From assembly GCA_017885385.1 (NCBI GenBank), contig JAFNGF010000305.1:1-5046 (forward strand): a stretch of 5,046 nt of DNA. Direction: 5' to 3'. Below the pieces are notes generated by a model. It made no database searches. It was not told where the DNA came from and saw only the letters and a program-made list of their open reading frames with translations. Of this stretch, positions 1-5,046 are shown in pieces; position 1 is the stretch's first letter, and every line of letters begins with the position of its first letter. This stretch comes from Planctomycetota bacterium (lineage in GTDB: Bacteria; Planctomycetota; Phycisphaerae; Sedimentisphaerales; Anaerobacaceae). The translations under genes were made by a program, and so were the position numbers.

Positions 1-356
1 GCGATTCTGAGCAGCTCGAAAAACTGGGCAACGATTTGGATTCGGCCTTCGCACAGGCTAAGGGCGATATCTTTTCAAGGTTGGCAGAAGCACAGAGTTA
101 TGCCTTTGAAAAAGCAATACTGGCTAAGGCAACCGGCGAGCGCTTTGCCAGCCAGGTTAAGGCGTATAGAGCGGCGAAAGAAATATATAAACGCGAGCCA
201 AGACTAATGGCTTTAGAAAAGGCCCTGCCCAAGATACGAAAATTTGTCGTAGTCGCCGATCCCAATGACGAGCAGGTATTCATCATCGACCTGCAGGAAA
301 AACAAACACCAAGTGTGTATGATCTGGCAGGATTACCGGGGAGCAGCGAAAAATGA
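1..356 (+). CDS. hflK: HflK-type SPFH membrane protein, C-terminal part (5' truncated by window edge)
   Basis: Only the last 117 residues are visible; the frame is open to the window edge (codons begin at base 3), so the true start lies outside. The visible part is an alanine- and charge-rich helical segment (roughly residues 10-75), then a short beta-like end (KFVVVADPNDEQVFIIDL) and a polar tail. It aligns without gaps over about 52 residues with the C-terminal region of the complete HflK-like protein at 1287-2588: AEAQSYAFEKA matches DEARAYQTEVV, and VKAYR matches LPEYR. This is the usual coiled-coil and cap region of HflK. HflK with HflC forms a membrane cage around FtsH and modulates its proteolysis (family knowledge). 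The stop TGA shares bases with the ATG of the next gene, which is a typical hflK-hflC junction. The TTG at 36 is an internal codon, not a start. The SPFH domain itself is not visible, so the name rests on the paralogue match and the context. Confidence 0.8.
   Translation, partial: DSEQLEKLGNDLDSAFAQAKGDIFSRLAEAQSYAFEKAILAKATGERFASQVKAYRAAKEIYKREPRLMALEKALPKIRKFVVVADPNDEQVFIIDLQEKQTPSVYDLAGLPGSSEK
338..343 (+). promoter_or_regulatory. Ribosome-binding site of hflC
   Basis: GGGGAG lies 9 bases before the ATG at 353 and inside the end of the upstream hflK-like gene. It is the clearest Shine-Dalgarno-like sequence near any start in the window. The other starts (1287, 2629, 4667) have weak or no such sequence. 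Confidence 0.55.
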
Positions 357-1273
357 AAAGTGTGGCTGTCACAATCTTTACCATATTGATAGTTGCGGTG
401 ATGGGCCTATACCTTGTCTCATTCCAGGTAAGGGAAATAGAGTCGGCCCTGGTAAGCACTTTTGGCAAGCCGACACGTGAAATCACCGAGCCCGGCTGGT
501 ACTTCAAATGGCCTGCTCCCATTCAACGAGTCCACAAATTCGACTCGCGGATGATGGTCTTTGAAGCCGACCTGGGCGAGACCACAACTAAAGGAGCTGT
601 GCCGATCATCGTGAACACTTACGTGGTCTGGAAAATCGCCGAGCCGCTGAGGTTTTTCAATGCCGTCGGCACTATCAAGGACGCCAAGAGTAAATTGTAC
701 GGGCACATCAGCGACACGCAGAATAGAGCCATTGGCCGACACGAATTCGGTGAGTTCGTAAACAGCGACCCCTCGAAGATACAGTTTAAGCAAATTGAAG
801 AGGAGATGCTCGCCGATCTTAAACCAGCCGTCAGAGATGCCTACGGCATTGAAATCAAAGCCCTCGGCATAAAACAGTTGAAACTCAGTGCCGATGTCAG
901 CAAAAGCGTTTTTGAGCGAATGAAGGCTGAAAGAAACCGCAAAACCGAGGAAACGATCACGCAGGGAAACGCTGAGGCGACCAAGGTAAAAAGCGATGCC
1001 GATTCAAAGACCAGAATCCTGCTTGCTGCGGCAGAGGCAAGAGCAAAGGCGATACGCGGCCAGGGTGACGCTAAAGCCGCAGAATATTACAAAATGCTGG
1101 AAGAAGAACCTAAGCTGGCGATATTCTTGCGGAACATCGAGGCCCTTGAAGAGATGCTGAAGGAAAGGACTACGATTGTCATACCTGCTGATTCAGAGCC
1201 TTTTAAGCTGCTTAAGGAAATGCCCGACTTTGGAGCCGGCGAACAGACTAAAGAAATAGCCCCCTCTAAATAA
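353..1273 (+). CDS. hflC: HflC-type SPFH protein, FtsH protease modulator
   Basis: This is a complete protein of 306 residues, close to the usual HflC length. It has one N-terminal membrane segment (about residues 5-24). An SPFH domain follows (about 25-190) with HflC hallmarks: SALVSTFGKPTREITEPGWY (31-50), FKWPAPIQRV (51-60), FDSR (63-66), the YVVWKIAEPLRFF strand (90-102) and ERMKAERNR (188-196). A long alanine- and charge-rich coiled coil follows (about 195-250), then the typical end IFLRNIEALEEML...TTIVIPADSEPFKLL (257-287). By family knowledge the protein is anchored by one helix, with the SPFH and coiled-coil parts outside the cytoplasmic face, and assembles with HflK around FtsH. The start is supported by a GGGGAG ribosome-binding sequence at 338-343, 9 bases upstream, and by the ATGA overlap with the preceding gene, which suggests translational coupling. 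The next gene follows after 13 bases. No key segment is missing. Confidence 0.93.
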   Translation: MKSVAVTIFTILIVAVMGLYLVSFQVREIESALVSTFGKPTREITEPGWYFKWPAPIQRVHKFDSRMMVFEADLGETTTKGAVPIIVNTYVVWKIAEPLRFFNAVGTIKDAKSKLYGHISDTQNRAIGRHEFGEFVNSDPSKIQFKQIEEEMLADLKPAVRDAYGIEIKALGIKQLKLSADVSKSVFERMKAERNRKTEETITQGNAEATKVKSDADSKTRILLAAAEARAKAIRGQGDAKAAEYYKMLEEEPKLAIFLRNIEALEEMLKERTTIVIPADSEPFKLLKEMPDFGAGEQTKEIAPSK

Positions 1274-1286
1274 GACCGCTTTTACA

Positions 1287-2588
1287 ATGGCACAACAAAA
1301 CTACAATAGTGACGAGCAAATACAGGCCAAGTCAGCCGGCGGCCGTGCCCGGGATGATCAGGACGCCGCCGCCAAGTCTCTGTCCGAGGCTCTGAGGGTC
1401 AGCTTTGTCATTCTAAAAATCATAATGATTGTGCTGGTGGTTGTATTCCTCGCTTCGGGCTTCAAAACAGTTGGCTCCGATGAGCAGGCACTCGTGTTGC
1501 GGTTTGGAAGAATTCGAGGCGTGGGCGAGGAAAGAGTTCTCGGTCCGGGTCTGCATTGGGTATTCCCGTACCCTGTAGAAGAAATTATTAGAATCCCTGT
1601 GGCGAAAAAGGTGAATCTGGCCATCAGCTCATTCTGGTATCGTGAAACGACGCGCGACTTGCTGGGCGAAGGCCCAAAAGAGAGGGCCCCGGTGACAGAA
1701 ACGTTGGATCCTGTGACAGACGGCTACTGCATTATACCAAGCGAGATGGATAGCGGCGATGTCACAAACGCATCGGGCAGCGACTATAATCTTGTCCACT
1801 GCAAGTGGCAGCTAACTTACAAAATTGATGACCCGCAGCTTTTCTTCAGAAACACCTATGTAGACCTGGAAAACATACCGGGCGGGCAGAATTACGCCGA
1901 CGTTATAACCCAAAATGTCACCGGCCTGCTGGGACATATCGCCGGCGATGCGGTTGTAGCCGCACTGGTCAACTACACGATTGACGACGTTATGTTCGAG
2001 CAGGTTGCAAAAGTGACGGAGCACGTCCGAAAGCTGCTGCAGGAAAAACTGGACAAGATAGAAAGCGGCATAAAAATTGTATCGGTACAGATGACCGACA
2101 AGACTTGGCCTCGACAGGTTGACGCGGCATTTCAGGCTGCCATCAAGGCAAGTCAGGACAGCCAAAAGGCGATAAGCCAAGCCAGGACTTACGCTGAAAA
2201 GACCCTCAATGAAGCTGCCGGGCCGGTCGCTGAGAAACTATTTACAGCCCTTCATGACCAAAATGTGAGCCAAGAGCAGGAGGAGCTATTGTGGTCGGAA
2301 TTAGCCGGAGCGGCACAGAAAAGAATCGACGAGGCACGGGCGTACCAAACAGAGGTCGTGGAGACTGCCAGAGCCAATGCCGACTATTTGCGACAGATAC
2401 TGCCCGAATATCGCAAGCGTCCCGACCTGGTTGTCCGGCAAATTTACTGGGATGCGATTCAGCGTATTCTTAGCAATGCCGACGAGAAGTTCATTATTCA
2501 GCCGACCGAGCACGGCAGGCATGTTCAAATCAGAGTTCTGGCAAACAGGGACCCGACAATAAAGCCGAAGTCCGAGAAGGAGAAATAA
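1287..2588 (+). CDS. hflK: HflK-type SPFH membrane protein, second K paralogue
   Basis: This complete protein has 433 residues. The N-terminus (1-36) is polar and probably cytoplasmic. One strongly hydrophobic helix follows (about 38-57). The SPFH domain (about 58-280) opens with TVGSDEQALVLRFGRI and LGPGLHWVFPYPVEEIIRIPV (85-105), the standard HflK pattern. A long charged helical region (about 280-395) follows, then EKFIIQP (400-406), the usual HflK end. The match to the C-terminus of the gene at 1-356 makes the two K-type paralogues flanking hflC. Compared with E. coli HflK as I remember it, two segments look expanded: residues 120-172, with Cys148 and Cys172 and an acidic, Ser/Asn-rich stretch between them, and about 310-342, which breaks the coiled coil. 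The start at 1287 is 13 bases after the hflC stop and has no recognisable ribosome-binding site, so translation probably depends on coupling. The likely role is a second K subunit of the FtsH-modulating cage, or a separate SPFH scaffold; the sequence cannot decide between these. Confidence 0.88.
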   Translation: MAQQNYNSDEQIQAKSAGGRARDDQDAAAKSLSEALRVSFVILKIIMIVLVVVFLASGFKTVGSDEQALVLRFGRIRGVGEERVLGPGLHWVFPYPVEEIIRIPVAKKVNLAISSFWYRETTRDLLGEGPKERAPVTETLDPVTDGYCIIPSEMDSGDVTNASGSDYNLVHCKWQLTYKIDDPQLFFRNTYVDLENIPGGQNYADVITQNVTGLLGHIAGDAVVAALVNYTIDDVMFEQVAKVTEHVRKLLQEKLDKIESGIKIVSVQMTDKTWPRQVDAAFQAAIKASQDSQKAISQARTYAEKTLNEAAGPVAEKLFTALHDQNVSQEQEELLWSELAGAAQKRIDEARAYQTEVVETARANADYLRQILPEYRKRPDLVVRQIYWDAIQRILSNADEKFIIQPTEHGRHVQIRVLANRDPTIKPKSEKEK

Positions 2589-2605
2589 CCGGCGCCGGAT
2601 GCCTA

Positions 2606-2626
2606 TACGCAATACGAGATACGAGA
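2606..2626 (+). repeat. Three tandem heptamers before the ATPase start
   Basis: TACGCAA (2606-2612), TACGAGA (2613-2619) and TACGAGA (2620-2626) follow one another without gaps; the last two are identical. The array ends two bases before the ATG at 2629. If translation began at the ATG at 2599, this DNA would encode most of a ten-residue leader (MPIRNTRYEI) with no counterpart expected in the ATPase family. I therefore read it as a short intergenic microsatellite rather than coding sequence. Confidence 0.55.
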
Positions 2627-2628
2627 TT

Positions 2629-4581
2629 ATGGCTCACGAGCATTTACATTTTAAGGAGGATATTGCCGCCGAGCACACGCACGGCAAGCAGGTGCGCGTA
2701 AGCGTGGCACTTCTGGGGACGTTGGCCGGCGGAATGCTGCTAATAAATAGCGGTATTGCCAGGCTCATCTACGGCCGGACCAGTTTCAACACCGACTTTC
2801 TGGCAATGGTCGCTGCAGTGCTGCTCGGCGCACCGATTGTCCTGCACGCGGTAAGGAGCCTCATAAGAAAAGAAGCCCACATGGATGAATTGGTGGCGCT
2901 GGCGGTCATTGCCGCGTTTGCAACGCAGAACTATGTCGCAGCCGGTGTAGTTGCATTCTTTATGCTCCTAAGCGAGCTTGTTGAAACACGTACCGCTCTG
3001 GGCGCTCGGGCGTCAATCGAGGCTCTTATCAAATTGACGCCTACTAAGGCAACTATCATCGACACTGGAGGCGGCGAAAGAGAAGTTAAAGTCAGCAGTC
3101 TAAAGCCCGGCGATTATATTCGGGCCCGGCCTGGCGACAACATACCGGCAGACGGCGAAGTTACGAGAGGACTCAGCTCGGTCAATGAAGCCACCATAAC
3201 CGGTGAATCCTTGCCTGTTGATAAAGTACCCGGAATGCAGGTCTTTGCCGGCACAAATAACCTCACCGGTGTACTGGATATCACAGTAACCAAAGCCGGC
3301 AGGGACACTACTCTTGGCAAAGTGCAGTCGCTGATTATGCAGGCCGAGCAGACTAAAATCCCCATAATGCGGATAATCGACCGCTATGTCAGATGGTACA
3401 CGCCGACGATTTTGATGATTGCGGGCATAGTCCTATTTTTCACCAAAGACGTCAATAGGGCGATCACAATACTGGTTATTTCCTGTCCGTGTGCATTGAT
3501 TCTGGCTACGCCGACGGCAATGGTGGCGGCGATTTCCGCCTCGGCCCGGCTCGGCATCCTGATTAAGAACGTCGCCGACCTTGAGATTGCCGGAAAAATC
3601 ACCGCACTGATATTCGACAAAACGGGCACGGTAACGACAGGACGCCTGTACGTGACAAAACTGACGCCCGCCGAGAAGGTTGAGCCGGCTGAATTGTTGA
3701 GTAGCGCCGCCGGCGCCGAGCAGATGAGCAGGCATCCGGCGGCAAGAGCGCTGCTGGATGTAGCGAAAGAGGCAAACCTTTCGCTGCCGACAGTGGACGA
3801 CTTCCGGGAAACCCCGGGAAAAGGTGTGACTGCCACTGTCGATTCGTCAAAAATCATCGTGGGCCGCGACACTTTTCTAAAAGAGAACAACGTAGCTATA
3901 GTCAACGTGCCGGACCCCGGTCTGCATGAAGAGCAGGGCTTTAGCACACTCTATGTGGCCAAAAATGGCAAGTGCCTTGGCTGGATCGGATTGCAGGATA
4001 AGACCCGTCCGGAGGCTCGCCAGGCGGTTGATGAGTTACTTAAGCTCGGCGTCAAAAGAATGACAATGCTCACCGGCGACAGGCAGGAAGTTGCCAACCG
4101 TGTAGCCGTTGAGCTGGGCTGCACGGACGTAAAGGCGCAGTGTTTGCCCACCGATAAGCTGCAAATAGTCGAGCAGGTCAAAAAGGATGGGCATACCGTG
4201 GCGGTGGTCGGCGACGGCATAAACGATGCGCCGGCGCTGGCAGCGGGCGACCTGGGTATTGCGATGGGTGCCGCGGGCAGCGATATCGCCATAAATTCCG
4301 CCTCTATTGCGCTTATGAGCGACGATTTGAGACGGCTGCCATATCTGGTGCGGCTTTCACGGAAAACCAGAGGGGTTATCACCCAGAACCTTTCCTTCGG
4401 AATCATATTCATTCTTCTTGGTGTGGCCGCAGCATCGGCAGCGTGGCTGTCGGCAGTTTATGCCGCGGTGCTGCATTTTCTGGGGACGTTGATCGTAGTT
4501 TTCAATAGTGCTCGCCTTGTCCGCTATGGCGAGGAGCTTGAAAACCCCCCGACACGAACGACACGGTCGGGGGGCGGTTAA
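2629..4581 (+). CDS. P1B-type heavy-metal translocating ATPase without N-terminal HMA domain
   Basis: The protein has 650 residues and should export a transition metal ion across the inner membrane using ATP. From the N-terminus there is a His-rich leader (His3, 5, 7, 16, 18), then four membrane helices (about 21-47, 54-76, 86-103, 104-119). The actuator domain has TGES (191-194). Membrane helices 5 and 6 (about 257-273 and 279-303) carry the metal site CPC (286-288). The catalytic motif DKTGT has the phosphorylated Asp330; the nucleotide domain has HP (369-370); LTGD (481-484) and GDGINDAP (528-535) follow. The last two helices lie at about 588-606 and 608-628. No CxxC metal-binding domain is present. 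The last helix has HFLGT (616-620), so the metal cannot be named with confidence; Zn, Cd, Co, Cu or Mn are all possible. The final residues ENPPTRTTRSGGG are encoded by a palindromic repeat. I prefer the start at 2629, 40 bases after the previous stop, because the ATG at 2599 lies 16 bases from the nearest GGAG (2579-2582) and would add a repeat-derived leader; 2599 remains possible. Confidence 0.93.
   Translation: MAHEHLHFKEDIAAEHTHGKQVRVSVALLGTLAGGMLLINSGIARLIYGRTSFNTDFLAMVAAVLLGAPIVLHAVRSLIRKEAHMDELVALAVIAAFATQNYVAAGVVAFFMLLSELVETRTALGARASIEALIKLTPTKATIIDTGGGEREVKVSSLKPGDYIRARPGDNIPADGEVTRGLSSVNEATITGESLPVDKVPGMQVFAGTNNLTGVLDITVTKAGRDTTLGKVQSLIMQAEQTKIPIMRIIDRYVRWYTPTILMIAGIVLFFTKDVNRAITILVISCPCALILATPTAMVAAISASARLGILIKNVADLEIAGKITALIFDKTGTVTTGRLYVTKLTPAEKVEPAELLSSAAGAEQMSRHPAARALLDVAKEANLSLPTVDDFRETPGKGVTATVDSSKIIVGRDTFLKENNVAIVNVPDPGLHEEQGFSTLYVAKNGKCLGWIGLQDKTRPEARQAVDELLKLGVKRMTMLTGDRQEVANRVAVELGCTDVKAQCLPTDKLQIVEQVKKDGHTVAVVGDGINDAPALAAGDLGIAMGAAGSDIAINSASIALMSDDLRRLPYLVRLSRKTRGVITQNLSFGIIFILLGVAAASAAWLSAVYAAVLHFLGTLIVVFNSARLVRYGEELENPPTRTTRSGGG
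4541..4575. repeat. Palindromic repeat copy 1, overlapping the ATPase 3' end
   Basis: The left arm CCCCCCGAC (4545-4553) pairs perfectly with GTCGGGGGG (4566-4574) around a 12-base loop, giving a 9-bp GC-rich stem. AAAA precedes the stem and C follows it. The same layout recurs at 4615-4647, and the loops share ACGACA, so the two are diverged copies of one element. The stem lies wholly within the ATPase reading frame and supplies its last residues. On the + strand no T-run follows, so it does not look like a standard intrinsic terminator for the ATPase. On the - strand it would be followed by TTTT. Confidence 0.8.
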
Positions 4582-4604
4582 CCCAGCCATCACTATGGCG
4601 GGGT
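4581..4604. other. Small imperfect hairpin between the two palindromic repeats
   Basis: GCCAT (4586-4590) pairs with ATGGC (4595-4599) around the loop CACT. After one A-G mismatch, ACCC (4581-4584) pairs with GGGT (4601-4604). This gives nine base pairs with one mismatch. It starts on the last base of the ATPase stop codon and has no T-run behind it. It may be a minor RNA structure between the two stronger stems, or chance. Confidence 0.45.
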
Positions 4605-4612
4605 CTTCGACT

Positions 4613-4647
4613 AAAAAACCCCCCGACCAGACGACAGGTCGGGGGGC
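4613..4647. repeat. Palindromic repeat copy 2, terminator-like on the minus strand
   Basis: CCCCCCGACC (4619-4628) pairs with GGTCGGGGGG (4637-4646) around the eight-base loop AGACGACA, a perfect 10-bp stem. Six A residues (4613-4618) precede it, so on the - strand the stem would be followed by TTTTTT, the form of a Rho-independent terminator. On the + strand the stem is followed by CTAAACGGG, without a T-run. No minus-strand gene is visible in the window that would need this terminator. It is the second copy of the element at 4541-4575. Its 3' arm ends 20 bases before the ABC gene start, so the folded stem could affect expression of that gene. Confidence 0.8.
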
Positions 4648-4666
4648 TAAACGGGAACCATTAACC

Positions 4667-5046
4667 ATGCAATACGCCGTCGAGACCTTCTCTTTGACTA
4701 AGATTTTTTCCGACTGGTGGGGACGGAACAAAGTCTGTGCCGTTGACGACTTGAACTTGAAGGTGAAGGCGAACGAGGTGTTCGGCCTACTGGGGCCCAA
4801 CGGCTCAGGCAAAACAACCACGCTGAAAATGCTGCTGGGTCTGCTGTACCCGACAAAGGGACGGGCAGTGGTTCTTGGCGGCGACGCCTCCAACACAAAA
4901 ATCAACGCCAGAATCGGCTTTCTGCCCGAAGAGTCGTATCTCTACAAGTATTTGAATGCCCGCGAAACGCTGGATTTCTACGGCAGGTTATTTGCTCTGC
5001 CGGCCAAAGTGCGGAAGATGCGCATCGAAGCGCTGCTCGATATGGT
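4667..5046 (+). CDS. ABC transporter ATP-binding subunit (3' truncated by window edge)
   Basis: The first 127 residues are visible and the frame stays open to the window end. The protein begins MQYAVETFSLTKIF, a usual first strand for this family. It has Walker A GPNGSGKTT (43-51) within EVFGLLGPNGSGKTTTLKML. At the Q-loop position it has FLPEES (85-90), with Glu where many ABC proteins have Gln; I recall this variant from NatA/CcmA-like exporter ATPases. YLNARETLDFYGRLF (95-109) is also typical of that group. The signature LSGGQ, Walker B and H-loop lie beyond the window. The protein would power an exporter together with a permease, probably encoded downstream; the substrate cannot be told. 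The start at 4667 fits the family N-terminus; the upstream ribosome-binding sequence is weak (GGGAA at 4653-4657). The gap of 85 bases to the ATPase holds the hairpin cluster, so co-transcription is less certain than among the genes upstream. Confidence 0.92.
   Translation, partial: MQYAVETFSLTKIFSDWWGRNKVCAVDDLNLKVKANEVFGLLGPNGSGKTTTLKMLLGLLYPTKGRAVVLGGDASNTKINARIGFLPEESYLYKYLNARETLDFYGRLFALPAKVRKMRIEALLDM

Noticed and set aside
36..356. Stand-alone small protein starting with TTG at 36
   Set aside because: The frame is open upstream to the window edge and codes HflK-like sequence before the TTG, so it is the tail of a longer gene.
2606..2626. CRISPR-like or operator-like array from the heptamers
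   Set aside because: The units are only 7 bases, directly adjacent, without spacers and not palindromic.
3384..3947. Minus-strand open frame of 187 codons inside the ATPase gene
   Set aside because: It is opposite the catalytic core of the P-type ATPase, low in complexity (Ala/Ser/Val), and has no recognisable domain or ribosome-binding site.
4619..4650. Intrinsic terminator of the ATPase on the + strand
   Set aside because: The stem is strong, but CTAAACGGG follows instead of a T-run. The T-run exists only on the opposite strand, so a + strand Rho-independent terminator is not supported.
4357..4905. Long minus-strand open frame of 182 codons spanning the ATPase end, the spacer and the ABC start
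   Set aside because: Its protein resembles no family I know, is Pro/Ser/Arg-rich, and lies opposite two clear genes with intact motifs. The length follows from the codon composition of the + strand.
4922..4936. Broken Q-loop in the ABC protein (Glu instead of Gln)
   Set aside because: Glu at this place is, as I recall, a common variant in the NatA/CcmA-like exporter ATPases and does not indicate a defective protein.

Overview
The window carries one strand of tightly packed genes, all on +, with no rRNA, tRNA, CRISPR array or transposase. It looks like a chromosomal piece of a Gram-negative-type bacterium with mid-range GC. The gene complement (a doubled HflK with one HflC) and the weak or absent Shine-Dalgarno sequences make me think of Planctomycetota, perhaps Phycisphaerae. 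That placement is a recollection-based inference of low to moderate confidence.

Layout: (1) 1-356, the 3' end of an HflK-type SPFH protein; (2) 353-1273, a complete HflC-type SPFH protein whose ATG overlaps the preceding stop (ATGA); (3) 1287-2588, a second, complete HflK-type SPFH protein; (4) 2629-4581 (alternative start 2599), a P1B-type heavy-metal transporting ATPase with all catalytic motifs intact but no N-terminal metal-binding domain; (5) 4582-4666, an 85-base spacer with hairpins; (6) 4667 to the window end, the N-terminal 127 residues of an ABC-transporter ATP-binding subunit.

The three SPFH genes form a K-C-K triad. HflK and HflC are known to form a membrane-anchored cage that holds and modulates the FtsH protease, so this triad probably builds a hetero-oligomeric membrane scaffold with two different K-type subunits. 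The metal ATPase follows closely enough to be co-transcribed. The ABC gene lies behind a hairpin cluster and may be a separate or attenuated unit.

The most unusual DNA is at 4541-4647. Two diverged copies of a C6/G6 palindrome bracket a third, smaller hairpin. The first copy is read through as the last codons of the ATPase, so the repeat seems to have become coding sequence. A second small oddity is a run of three heptamers (TACGCAA, TACGAGA, TACGAGA) directly before the preferred ATPase start. I see no clearly new defence or mobile system. The novelty candidates are the SPFH triad linked to a metal pump, the mixed metal-site signature of that pump, and the palindrome cluster.
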